Assembly: GCF_032854445.1 (NCBI RefSeq)
Contig: NC_088305.1
Coordinates: 5,001 to 69,000 of the forward strand
Length of the DNA stretch: 64,000 nt
DNA from: Liolophura sinensis
Taxonomy: Eukaryota; Mollusca; Polyplacophora; Chitonida; Chitonidae
Reading direction: 5' to 3'
This document shows, piece by piece, positions 1 to 10,117 of this stretch. The translations under genes and the position numbers were made by a program. The notes below the pieces were generated by a model. It was not told the DNA's origin. It worked only from the letters and a program-made list of their open reading frames with translations, and did not search any database. Position 1 is the stretch's first letter, and each line of letters opens with the position of its first letter.

Positions 1-637
1 CCCTTAGCCTGTTCCGCACTGACCTGGTATCCTCCTCAGTCCCGGTATGCTGGCTGCTGTGCTTTCAGCTGTAGCACAACGGTCACGCAAATGGAGGACC
101 CTTATGTAGCGATCTTGGGCTGCTGTAGTGACACGTGGTCGACCTGAACGCCGACGGTCATTGTTGTCCCAGTATTGTTGTAGCGGGCAGCAAGCCGTGA
201 AATCGTGCTCTGGCTGACGTGTAGACGCCTAGAAATGGAGATTGGGAGTCTCCGGCTTGAAGTCTTCCAATGGCAATATTTCTTGTGACAGTGTCAAGAC
301 GTGGCATGTTGAATCAGCTTGAAAACACCACATGAAAGACGCCGATTTCCGGCCCGAAGTTGCGGTTTTATAGTCACACACTGCATGTTTTCCATGCGTA
401 AGTTCGGCGTGTAAGACTGCACGTGATGCAGTGTGGTGCTGTATTTTTACTTCTTCCAAAAACGGCCTCCAAACTCAACATGTTCAACCAAGAAATGTTT
501 TGAGGAATAAAATGTGTGCTAACTGTGACTATTAACAATATTAAAACACATTTTGCTCATGAAATGAAGACAAAATGTATTTATTTCATTTTAAAATAAA
601 ACAAAACACCTATGCGTTTCTTTTTTTGGATAGTATA
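1..637 (-). pseudogene. Tc1-like transposon, truncated decayed copy
   Basis: This stretch aligns almost base for base with about 19585-20226 of the intact Tc1-like element further on. It therefore holds the first third of a transposase gene read on the minus strand, the 5' untranslated part and one terminal repeat. The element runs off the left edge of the window. Compared with the intact copy it lacks three bases near position 20 and single bases near 168 and 237, so the reading frame is broken. The end tract near 615-637 matches the right end of the intact copy, and coding sequence of a different element starts immediately after it. That places this insertion inside the Polinton-like element. 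It is a dead copy of a family that also has an open copy in this window. Confidence 0.85.
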
Positions 638-1339
638 TTTGCGGGTTCGCCTTCCGAGGTCTGCAGTGCCTTGTCAAGCCCCAGAAGTTCTCGCATGGGA
701 AGAGGAGGGTCGTTTATCTTTTTAAGAGCCCGCCCGACTTCACTATCCGTCAAGCTTGTTTAGAGTGTGTGGACAACATAAGTGACCGTTTTCGCTACTT
801 GGTTTTAATCCTTCAGCTCCACGGTATCTGCCTCGGCGGCCCGCGGCACCGAGTTTCGGCCTCGCTGTCTCCAAGGCTGCGCTCGCTGCCGGATGCAACG
901 ATGTCGGTTTTCTTTTTATCATTTTGATTTCTCCTTTCCAGTTTACAAAGCCCAGCTCCTTCCGAACAGCATCAACCCCTCCATACTTATCCCTAGCGAT
1001 GGTTGACAGGGCTAGCGGTTCACCTGTTTTTTTGTTGATGAGGTCCAGTTGGTTGCGGGCTTTGAGTTTCAGACGCCCTTCTTTGTTAACCGTAAACTTC
1101 GTGTCTTCGCCAAGGCGGAGTGGGGTAAGGTCGGGATACCAAGTATCCTCCGCCATGATTTTGTAATAAGACTTCGCGGCGGTCTCCGGGAGCTCTTGTT
1201 CAAGGTCTATGGCGGTCGCACCCCCGATTTGTTGCTCGGGAACATCAGCACCTGCAAGGAGAGGGGTCAGCTAGTCGTCGATGCTGTTGTCCTCTTGGGC
1301 GTCGTCGAACGTCTGGTCATCAAAGTCAAAGTCTGCCAT
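638..1339 (-). pseudogene. Polinton-associated hypothetical protein, interrupted
   Basis: A minus-strand reading frame starts with ATG at 1339 and an acidic N-terminus rich in Asp. It meets an in-frame TAG at 1273-1271, then stays open from about 1270 to 743. The middle part is lysine and arginine rich, with a segment KEGRLKLKARNQLDLINKK. Below 743 a coding-like stretch continues in a shifted frame to 638, where it is cut by the Tc1 copy. I do not recognise a domain. Its position beside a capsid-like gene and its consistent codon pattern suggest a structural or DNA-associated protein of the element. It is dead because of a stop, a frameshift and a transposon insertion. The gap to the divergent capsid-like frame is only about 42 bp. 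Confidence 0.5.
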
Positions 1340-1381
1340 AATCCTCGTATTGAACATTGCAAGGTATGCCTTCAATACACA

Positions 1382-2561
1382 ATGGATGCATACGGACGCA
1401 GGCTGAACCCCTTCAGAACACTCCGTAAGCCTCTCGGGGTGCAAGGTGAACGGCAGTCCGTGGCCTTCTCGATCACGATCAATTCATCCGACCCACACGC
1501 CACAGTGGTCGAAATTTCGGAGGCGCAGTAGTCAAGAAAACCACGATCAGAATCAGCGGCAATGAGGTAATGTCCATCGACGACTCTGATGTGTTTCATT
1601 GTTACGGCGACTTATTGCTGACCAAAAACGAACGGCGGAAAGCGGCCTACCAAGGCATCGGCAGCGAAAACATGCTTAAACTTCGAGTCGGAGCGGAGGA
1701 CGCAAGTGACGACGATGCTGGAAAAAATGCCATCGCTCACGCCTTTGGCAACCGGTTCCACATCCCGCTAGACTATGAGCTTCTAGATAGCCACATGCCA
1801 TTCTACCAGAGTGCCTTGGCCGACCGACTGGAGTACGAACTGACGTTCAACGATTACGACCGGGTAATCCAGACAGCAGACGATGCCGACGCGACTTACA
1901 CCATCGACAACATCAGCCTGGAGTTCGATATGGTCACCGAAGAGGAGCTCGCTAGACAGATCCGCACCCAGTTTGCGGGGGCGTCTCCATACTGAATGAT
2001 CGCGTCCTCCGCCACCGAAAGTTTGTGAAGGACAAGTCTGACACTCTCTTGAACATAAACCTGAACACGCCCGCGAGAGCAATGAAGGGCATCCTCACGC
2101 TGTTTGAGGATAAAGGAACCCCGTGGAGGAGGAGGTCGGAATCCTTCTACAACCCGAAGATCACCAATGTAGAAGTCACAATAGAAGGGGTCCCCAATCA
2201 GTTGTACAGCCAGGGCATGCGGGCGTACCAGCAATGGGGCGAGGTCCAGAGGTTCTTCGCCAGCTCACCCCTACGGAAGCGGGGCCATGAGATGGCCAGG
2301 GTCGTAAAAGACTTAGGCCTGGCAAACGTGTCCCTGGAAGAGTTCTTGACGTCTAAGCACGCATTCTGGCTTGACCTTCGGCCAAGCGACGATGACGAGC
2401 TGCATGGCAGTGGGAGGTGCGTTCTGAACGCCAGCGAGGGGATTAGGATACAGGTGACAAAAGAGAGAGAAGAGCCCGGCGTGTTGAACGTATATCTCTA
2501 TGTGATCATGGAGGCAAAGCTTTATATCCAGAATGGTAGATTCGTTAGCGCGCTTTATTGA
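1382..2561 (+). pseudogene. capsid-like protein of a Polinton-like element, frameshifted
   Basis: Three consecutive open stretches in three different frames (1382-1531, about 1535-1995, about 1990-2561) read as one protein of roughly 390 residues. Both junctions are frameshifts. Recognisable parts include a segment beginning FHIPLDYELLDSH, a segment FYNPKITNVEVTIEGVPNQ, and a C-terminal stretch ending in RFVSALY. I recall proteins of this type accompanying protein-primed polymerase, integrase and packaging ATPase in elements of cnidarians and molluscs. By size and context it is the best candidate for the double-jelly-roll major capsid protein. That assignment is inference and no fold could be computed. 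The packaging ATPase fragment begins about 30 bp before its stop codon. Confidence 0.55.
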
Positions 2562-2710
2562 TGACGCCCACTGCGCGATTATCTGTGGGCAGACGAAATG
2601 CGGCAAAACAGTCTTCATGCTGGACCTGTTTGAGGGCCCTTTCAGCGGTTTCTTTCGTCACATTGTGATCCTGTGCCCCACTCTTAAGTATAACGAGGCG
2701 TACCGGTGGC
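2533..2710 (+). pseudogene. A32/FtsK-type packaging ATPase, N-terminal fragment
   Basis: This open frame overlaps the end of the capsid-like gene. It encodes a short N-terminus followed by a Walker A P-loop, GQTKCGKT, about residue 20, and the hydrophobic strand HIVILCPT about residue 45. That is the start of a genome-packaging ATPase of the A32/HerA-FtsK type found in Polintons and related DNA viruses. Similarity stops near 2705, where the reading frame jumps into an unrelated lysine-rich protein. Walker B and the rest of the ATPase core are missing. An internal deletion has fused the first 60 or so codons to a downstream gene, so no active ATPase is made. Confidence 0.6.
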
Positions 2711-2722
2711 GATGGAGGTCTA

Positions 2723-3133
2723 TTGTTTTCTCCCTGGCGAGCGGGTGCTGCAGCGAGAAAGGCCAAGGCTGAAAAGCTCAAGGACGATCTAAGCGAAACT
2801 AAGGCTGCTTTGCCTGGCGCAGCTGATTCTACTGAGAAACAGCCGAAGGAACCGGATTCTACGAAGGAGGGGGGAGCCACAAATTTTGCGAAGGAACCGG
2901 ATTCTACAAAGGCACACCAAATCACCCACTGGAGGGCGCCCCTGGCGTTATTAGGCGTTGGCAGCCTTGCAGTACTAGTGTTGATACGCGTGTGGCTCAG
3001 CCGCGATACAGCACAACAAGATATTACCCCTGCCTGTTCCTTCGCAAGAACAGAAACACCACTTAAATACACGTCACGGCCCTTTCTATATAGAGCAGCA
3101 TGTCTACTCCACCCAGTGACGGAAAAGTGCTAG
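2723..3133 (+). pseudogene. lysine-rich single-pass membrane protein, 5' truncated
   Basis: The frame has a charged region with the repeated motif EPDSTK (three times within about 25 residues). One clear membrane segment follows, ALLGVGSLAVLVLIRVWL, about residue 75. The 5' end is lost in the same deletion that removed most of the packaging ATPase, so no natural start can be chosen. Its end overlaps the next gene's ATG by about 30 bp. Function is unknown. By analogy with other virus-like elements it may be a minor virion or membrane-associated protein. Confidence 0.35.
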
Positions 3134-3339
3134 TCAACGCGGCCTACCACGCCGCTGTGGTCTCTCTCCTGGCTGCTGGGTACGCTCGTCTCGGCCAGAT
3201 GTTCCTGAAAGGAGCCCTCCCGAAGCTGGACTTAACACCCCGTGACGTCGGCATGGTCATTGCAGATGTAGGCCTGGCCATGTTTTCGAAGGAGCTGCTA
3301 ATTAAACAAGGGCTTCTTCCTTCCAATATAATCGAGTAG
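3100..3339 (+). CDS. small hydrophobic protein of the Polinton-like element
   Basis: A complete 79-residue frame from ATG to stop. A possible TATA element, tctatata, lies at about 3084-3091, some 10 bp before the ATG. The protein begins MSTPPSDGKVLVNAAYHAA and has two apolar stretches (about residues 12-30 and 48-66), so it may be membrane associated. I recall similar short proteins next to the same capsid and integrase genes in other invertebrate elements, always without an assigned function. This is one of the few genes in the element with no visible break. It sits immediately before another small gene. Confidence 0.5.
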   Translation: MSTPPSDGKVLVNAAYHAAVVSLLAAGYARLGQMFLKGALPKLDLTPRDVGMVIADVGLAMFSKELLIKQGLLPSNIIE

Positions 3340-3341
3340 TA

Positions 3342-3791
3342 TTGGCCTCCATCGCAATGATAATGGGCGGCGCCCTCGTAAACGCTTTTGCCTTCAGCGA
3401 GAGCAACTATATGTTTTCTATGCTGAGGAGTTCCGGTGTCGACGAAGAGCGGAGGCGCCATGACCGTGCTGTAGAGCAGCTCCAAGCCGGCCAGGAAAAA
3501 TGGGCCCAAAAGCGCACTGAGGGCTTGGACTGGATCAATTCTGAACTCCGCCGCCAGGGCCGCGCTGTCCAAACGTTCCGGGATGTCGACGCTGCAATCC
3601 GCGAGTATTCTAGGGTCACGGGCAAAGCTCTTACACGCGATGCACGCGACGCGCTGCTGGGGGAAGAGCCACAGCTCTCCGATTTCTATGTGCCTAGTGA
3701 ATACCAAAAACACCGCGAGATTACCTTCGTCATCCTGGGAATGTGTGTGGTGGGGGGTGTGAGTTACGGAATCGCAAAACTCACCATGTAA
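3342..3791 (+). CDS. coiled-coil protein with C-terminal membrane anchor (Polinton-like element)
   Basis: The frame is open for about 149 codons. The first codon that fits the family start is TTG at 3342, and the first ATG is at 3357, so the original start codon may have mutated. The N-terminus is apolar (about residues 1-20). It is followed by a long charged, helix-prone region rich in Glu, Arg and Gln (about 32-80). After a motif PQLSDFY (about 108-114) comes a C-terminal membrane segment, VILGMCVVGGVSYGIAKL. Function is unknown. The anchor plus coiled coil suggests a structural protein. It lies one base after the preceding small gene and before the integrase. Confidence 0.5.
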   Translation: MASIAMIMGGALVNAFAFSESNYMFSMLRSSGVDEERRRHDRAVEQLQAGQEKWAQKRTEGLDWINSELRRQGRAVQTFRDVDAAIREYSRVTGKALTRDARDALLGEEPQLSDFYVPSEYQKHREITFVILGMCVVGGVSYGIAKLTM

Positions 3792-4009
3792 TCCGAAGTG
3801 ACTGTGCCGGACTCGCCATCGAGCTCCTAGCCGTATGGCAGGCACGATCTTAGTAGTGAGGTGGTTCTGCGCACGCAAAAACGCCGGGACGATTAACATC
3901 TTTTTTTCAAAGAAAAAGGGAAGAGCCGCCCACTTTCCGAATTGGTGGCGCCCCACTCCTTCGCGAGAATACAGAGCTGCTCGTGGCCCCCCTCCGCGGC
4001 ACCTCGCAG

Positions 4010-5066
4010 CATGCCGTTTATCGATGGGGCTTTGGTCGAATTACTTGTCAGAGGGCGGCTAGAATACCTTGATGACATGGCCAGTAAGGTGTCTGCTCGC
4101 CTGGCAAATATCTACTACAGCCCTCGTGGGTACTGGAAGGGTCTCCCGGCCATCCAGAAACTTGCCACTGCGGCTAAGGTCTCCGAAGATGTGGTCCAGG
4201 CCTGGCTGAAAAAGCAGGCTATTTGGCAGATATACCTGCCCCACCCCCGAAAAATACCGAGGCCTATGTTCGATGTTTCCTCCCCGAATGACATCCACCA
4301 AGCCGATCTTCTTTTTTCAGGCCCGAAGCTGTATAAGTACGCTGTATAAGTGGTTGATGTCGCTTCTCGCTACAAGGAGGCGGAACCTCTGGCTACTAAA
4401 GATTCCAAAGAAGTCGCTGATGCTCTCTCTTGCATTTACAAGCCCCTTCGATGACCGAAGCTTCTCCAAGTTGACCCTGGGCGCGAGTTTATGGGTGCGG
4501 TGAGCCAACTGCTGGCCAAACACGATGTCACAGTCCGCCGAGGCCGCGTGGATATCCACCGAGGCCAAGGCATAGTGGAGCGTTTCAACCGTACTCTGGC
4601 TGAGCGGGCTCTTTGGACATCAGTACGCCCAGGAGATGCGCCTCCCTCCCGAACATGGCTGAATGGGTGGCTCGGCTGCCCTCTGTTGTAGCCGCTCTGA
4701 ATAATGAGACAACGAGACTGATCGGTAAAAGCCCAATGACGCCATCAAGGCACAAGAGGTGCCGCATAAGCCCTTCCATCGACGGTTCCAGGTCGTCCCG
4801 TTGGACTTAATGAGCGGAAGATCCCCGAGGGTGTTGGCATTCGTTATCTCTACCAGCCTGGAGAGCTGGAGGGCGGTCGCCATTGAGCGACAGATCCTGT
4901 TGTGGTCTCTAGAGATATTTCGGCTGGAGCGCTCTGTCACAAAGCCTAATTCCCCCGTGCTGTACTATCTAGACAATACGTCGGATGGCCGCGACGGGGA
5001 TTCGTTCGTGAGGAGTTGCTTATAGTGCCTCCCAATACTCAGCTTCCCCCTAATGGGGTTCTATGG
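4010..5066 (+). pseudogene. retroviral-type (rve) integrase of a Polinton-like element, frameshifted
   Basis: The N-terminal part (ATG about 4010 to 4318) is open and ends in a segment with IHQADLLF, which carries the first catalytic Asp of the integrase core. After that the match hops between frames near 4320, 4440, 4610 and 4650. The second Asp lies in VDPGREF, coded near 4472-4490 in one frame, and the catalytic Glu in IVERFNRTLAER near 4575-4605. A C-terminal domain with ERSVTKPNSPVLYYLD is near 4930-4975. Integrases of this kind insert Polinton/Maverick elements into host DNA. All three catalytic residues can still be seen, but at least four frameshifts make it non-functional. It is convergent with the polymerase gene, which ends about 40 bp away on the other strand. 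Confidence 0.8.
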
Positions 5067-5109
5067 CGCTAGTAGTTCCTCGATGAGGATGTCCATTCCA
5101 GCCCATCCT

Positions 5110-8100
5110 GCGGGGACCTGCATCCCTATGACCATATGCCAAGATGTGGACACCATCTTCGGCGACCCAGCGCTTACTATCGAGGGGGACAGAGAGACCT
5201 TATGGAGGTGCTGTCCGTAGATATGGTGGCGCTCTGATCGCAGCACGTCTATACCGTGGCAGAAGATCTTCTTCTAGAAGAGAGCCCTCTTTGTACTGCT
5301 CATGGCGGATGCGCTTTTCCACAACTCCCTTTTTCACGCCCTTGGCCTTCTTAATGTTGGCTCCGCCGGCCTCTAGAATGGAGTACATCTTAGGGCGCAG
5401 ACCTATTCATTCCGCAATCGGCCGCCCCGCGCACTCGTCCTTCATTTTCCCCAAGACCTTCATATTTGTTTCGCTGTGCAGGGGGTGGTCTTTGGGGTAA
5501 TCTGAGGTGTCGAACAGGTTTGCATTCTCAGCTATATCCCTATAAACATCCTCAGTCTGAATCTCGAGTAGCAGACTATCCGTGTCAGTGTAGAGGAGCT
5601 GGCAGCGCTCTCCGTACTGGGACTTCATGTGGTTGTAGGTAGAACTTGTACATCAGGTGCTTTGATAGATCTTGATCTCATGCCCACGTAGATAGGTTGA
5701 GTTACGACTAGCCGTTTCTTGTGCGTCTGAACCGCTGCCAGGTCTTCATCAAATATGTTTGCCCGTGCGAAGCTCGGGCTGGCTATCAAGCGTGGGAGCT
5801 TGTCGACTTCTCCAGAGCGTACCAGCTTGACCTTCCACACGCTTCCGAAGGTTCTCCATAGTGTTTCCGAAGGCCGAGTTGATCATCAGCTTGTACAGGT
5901 CCTTTTCGAATTTACTCGCGGCCGTTTTTCGGAGCTCGGTGTTCATCCTGATATAGGGTTCCATTCAAGGGCCCTGGGCCCGGTGAACCTTTGTCAGGCG
6001 CATTCCAAGAGATATATACAGCTGTAGGTTCCGGTAGTGCAGGACGTACCGTTCCTTGTTGCGGAGGTTGGGGACCAGCTTTTCGACCTCGGTAGGCGCT
6101 TTCTTGCCAAAAAAGCGTGCTGATAGTCCGGCATCCACTCCTTCTGGACCACCAGACGCTCCGGGGCTAATGGGTAGCCGTTATGGGCGTTATGTAGGTC
6201 GGCCGGATACTCTAGGTCGACCTCGAGGATGTAACCAGAAGGACTGTCGTGGGGTTGGGTAGCAATCGTTTCACCGAGACGCCACGCGTCATCTACCCAC
6301 TGAAAGCCGCCCCACCCACTTGGAAGAAACTGACTCATAGCCCAGCCATATAGATTATTGGCGCCTAGGTATTGGATGTAGCTGTTTGGACCTACTGGGT
6401 TGTATGCCTCCACCTTCGGATTATTGGCTTTAGCGTATCGCTTACTTACCATGGAGATTCCTCCTCGCAGCCCCTTCTCAATTAAGAGATGTTGGTCGTA
6501 GTCGGTCAAAGGCTCCAGCTCTACCCCAGTCTTTTTGAGCAGCGCATCCCACGAGAGACCTGGGCTCGTAAAGTAGTGAGCGGGGTCCAATCCATACTGC
6601 TCTAAACAAGTCTTCCGCAAGGCCTCAAACACATCAGCCAACAGGAGCACGTCTGTGCGGCAGTAAATGTCTGTGAAGTCTCCCAGATTGGTGCAGTCAA
6701 ATACCTTCCATACCTGTTGAGCGTGCATGTAGTCTTCATCGCTAATGCCTGAGACTTGGAGCTTACTGTAGAAAGTCTCTTTGGGTGGGAGGCTGGACTC
6801 GTCGAAGCGCTCCCAGGGGTCCATGTACTCATAGGGGTAGACATCCTTGCGCATGAGTAACTTCTGTTTTTCTTCGGCGAGCTCATACCGGGCTGTGGTG
6901 CGGAAAGCCTCAGGTTTGTTGGCCTCTACAAGATTGTCAAGGGAAGTCGGTAAGAATTGAACGCTGTCGATGAAGCGGAGCTGCCCCAGCGAGAAGGAGA
7001 TGTATTTTTCCGTGTTGTTGGGGATGCAGGAGATGCGGCCCTCCACCTTACTTATGGCTTGCATCAGGAGGTGCCCGTCGTAGCCCCGTAGGTTGTGGAA
7101 GACTACTGGTATGGCTGTCTTGGGGCCTAGCGCAACTTTAGGTTGCATACGTTATGGGCCGCGCCTCTGTACTTGCCGGTGATATGGCAGTGATCGCGCA
7201 CAGAATCGGCGCCTAGAGGCTTCTCACACACGTGACAGGTTGTGGCGTTGTTGTGGGCCTGCCAGTCCTGGGGAGTCATCCTCATGGGTATAGGGTTGGC
7301 TAGAACATTTTTGATTTCCTGCTCCTCCTGCTGGAGAGCTCTGAGGAAGTGTTCCGTCGCGTCAGAGCCTATGTGTTCCACGGGGTGTTTTGTGTGGCCG
7401 TCGCAACGCACCACAACATAGCAGTAACTGCAGGGCTCGTGGTGCTGAGTCTTTTGAGTGCTGCTCTCTGTAGGACTGAGAGGCGGGCCTTCAATCTTTT
7501 TGGTCAGAGCCTCGAAGTTGGCATATATGATGAACGGAGCCGGTAGCTGTTTGTGGTGGTTCTGGAAGGAGAACTTGTTTTCCCCCTCCTGGGGCATTTC
7601 CACCCTCACCGCCGTCTGGCCAACTCCTCGGCATTCCGGCTTATGCGCCTCGAGCAGGTCCTCCCTTGTGTAACCGTGTAGGCAACGCTCGCAGAAGTGT
7701 TTGGGATGTTGTGTCTTACTTTCTTGGGACAGGAATCGCTTGAAGCCTTTTATCCACGTATAATGGAATTTGCCTGCCTTCCCAATCAGCAGCAGATTGA
7801 TTCGGGGCGTGTCGCCAGGCTGCTTACTGAGACGGTGCACGATCACACCCTTGTCCCACCCGAACACGTTGATGGCGAGATCGTTCTTTCCCTCCACTTT
7901 AGGGATCTGAGAGATGGGCGTGGGGGCGTCGATCCCACCAAATTCAAGACCATCATTGGTGGGATACTTTGTTGGTCTCTGGGGGTTTCTGGCGGCTGGA
8001 AATAAGGCAGATCTGAGTGCCCATCGGAGGCAGTCGTCGTCTTTTTTCTTCACATTGATGACTGCTTTCTTATCATTCACAGCTGCAGGTAGGGGGATGT

Positions 8101-8490
8101 AGGACCCGCCTCTCAGCGGCTGATACCTTGCAATTTCAAGCCAGAGTGTTTGCACGCTATTTACAGCCCACCCTAACCCTCGCTGTGTCCATTTTTCTAG
8201 GACCTCCTGGATGGTGAGGAAGGCCTAATCTAGAGCCCCGTCAATGTCACCGGCCTCTAGGAGGGCCTCCTGTTTGCTGCGGAGTACTGGGCTGGTACAC
8301 TCTTCACTGCCATCGGTTTGGGCCTTTCGCAGCTGAACCCTAAGGCCTAGTTAGAACTTAACGCCGCTGAGTGCCAGGATCTCTTATTCAAGCTTCTGGC
8401 GAATAATGGCTCGAATTTCTTCTAAGAAGGGTACTGGAAATATCTATCGAAATAGCCGCCAGCCGTTTGTACTCGTCCAAGAAAGCCTTT
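5110..8490 (-). pseudogene. protein-primed family B DNA polymerase of a Polinton-like element, degenerate
   Basis: The gene reads from about 8490 down to 5110. The N-terminal part (8490-8155) carries three in-frame stops. The frame is then open at 8155-7127 and 7148-5994, and frameshifted in at least four places down to 5110. Visible motifs in order are: a Cys/His cluster, CERCLHGYT; exonuclease I-like FIIYANFEAL; a second Cys/His cluster, CHVCEKPL with DHCHITGKYRG; exonuclease II-like FHNLRGYDGHLLM; exonuclease III-like YCRTDVLLLADVFE; polymerase motif A at YLGANNLYGWAM; motif B at KLMINSAFGNTMEN; and motif C at [11 protein letters not shown]. The usual exonuclease Asp is Asn and the motif A Asp is Gly, so catalysis would fail even without the frameshifts. 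Such enzymes replicate Polintons from protein-capped ends. Confidence 0.85.
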
Positions 8491-8499
8491 TTGCCTCCG

Positions 8500-8645
8500 C
8501 TGGGGGCTGGGGGCCTCTATTTGTTCTGGGGAGGGCCCCCAGGGGAGGGTGTGCCAGAACCCCTATTCTGCGACCCGAGAATGGGCTGGCAGCCTCTATT
8601 TGCCGAGGGGAGGGCCCCAGGGGTGGGTGTGCCAGAACCGGCACT
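8500..8645. repeat. GC-rich duplicated block at the edge of the Polinton-like element
   Basis: Two copies of a roughly 85-bp GC-rich block stand in tandem, each with a run of G followed by tgtgccagaac. They lie just upstream of the polymerase gene. Base composition drops sharply to AT-rich immediately afterwards (about 8650), which probably marks the edge of the element. No long terminal inverted repeat could be paired with the other end, because that end lies outside the window. Confidence 0.5.
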
Positions 8646-8649
8646 CTGT

Positions 8650-9020
8650 ATACTACTTATTTAAATTTGAGGTTTAAAATTAACACACATTTACTCGTTT
8701 ATAAATTTGAGATTTATAGAAAATAAATAAACCGGACATTTAAATGTTATAAATTTTCATTAAATTTGAAAGTTCAAAACTACTGAGTCATAAACATCTC
8801 AGAAAATCGAAACAACAGATTTAAAGACAACCATTGATACAAACTCCAAATATCTTATGAAATAATAACATATCGCATGTACAGTAGAAATTTTGGACAA
8901 ACGCACAGAATTAGGTCTCTCCTGATTAGACCTGGTACTGGTGGAATGGCCCTGCTATGGGTGTTCATACGATTTTACTTTCAACGAGCATGAAATTGGT
9001 TAGGTTCTAACAATAAACCA
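8650..9020. other. AT-rich stretch without a gene
   Basis: This is AT-rich DNA with short repeats of aaatttga at the start. I see no coding frame, RNA gene or repeat boundary beyond the change in composition at the left. Confidence 0.5.
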
Positions 9021-9024
9021 TTTC

Positions 9025-9058
9025 TAGGGTTAGGGTTAGGGGGTTAGGGTTAGGGTTT
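9025..9058 (+). repeat. interstitial telomere-like repeat (TTAGGG)n
   Basis: About five units of the animal telomere motif ttaggg occur, with one extra gg in the middle. They are embedded in AT-rich DNA and are directly followed by a degenerate minisatellite. Confidence 0.85.
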
Positions 9059-9065
9059 AAGGCTA

Positions 9066-9920
9066 TAGCCTGGCTGATATAAGTTGTAAAAGATGGAAAA
9101 TACCACATATAGGTTGTACAATACCATATATAATTTGTAGTGTTGGATGTGTTTGTCTCATGTACTGTTGTACTGGTTTGTATAATTCCACATACAAGTT
9201 GAATCGTTGGACGTGTTTTCCTCTTGTACTGTTCAATCTACACATATATCATGTTAGAACCTAAATAAATACACCACATATATGTTGAAAAGTATCACAT
9301 GTAGGCTGTAAAATACCACATATAGGTTGGGGTGTTAGAGGTGGTTGCCTGTTGTACTGTTCAACCTATATGTTACATTCCACAACACGACTAAACACAC
9401 CGCAATCAAGTTTCAAACACCACCTGTTGGCTGTATAATACCACATATTAGTTTAACAATTAGACGTGTCTACCTTTTTTACTGTGAAAACTAGCCTGTG
9501 GTCTTTCACACCTGAATTAAATACAATGCACATAAGTTGTAAAATACCAGATGCACGTTGTATAATTCCACATAAAAGTTGTGGACATACAAGTTGGAAA
9601 AGACCACATATTGGTTGTTTAACACCACGTATAAGTTGGAAAAGACACGTGTTGGTTGTGTAATATCACATATAAGTTATGGGCATATAAGTTGTAAAAG
9701 ATTTCATGTTAAGTGTATAATACCACATATAGGTTGTAAAGATCACATATTGGTTGTAAAGGACCATATATAGGTTCTATCATACCAAATATTGGTTGCA
9801 TCATACCACATATAAGTTGTGGGCACATAAGTTGAAAAAGACCACATGTTGGTTGTATAATATCACATATAGGTTGTAAAGGACCACACATTGGTTGTAT
9901 CATACTACGTATAAGTTACT
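9066..9920 (+). repeat. degenerate minisatellite, unit about 18-20 bp
   Basis: Irregular tandem copies of a motif like accacatataggttgta occur throughout, with variable spacing and insertions. Short chance frames appear in it but none looks coding. Confidence 0.75.
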
Positions 9921-10117
9921 CTTAGCGGCAGGACGTATTCACTGGCCTCTCTGTAAATAGCCTGTACATAGTTTAGTGCATTTCCACTTTGTAATACCGT
10001 ATCTATTTTGCACTCAGCATCCACACTGTTCCAAACGCATAGTTGTGGTCTTTAGGGTAGTAGTTCTCGCCCTGGCCCACAATGTTGTGAGCAGGACGAG
10101 TAAATAGACCCTTAAGC

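Noticed and set aside
8444-8644. Proline-rich minus frame upstream of the polymerase
   Set aside because: It is generated by a duplicated GC-rich block and runs in a different frame from the polymerase remnant.
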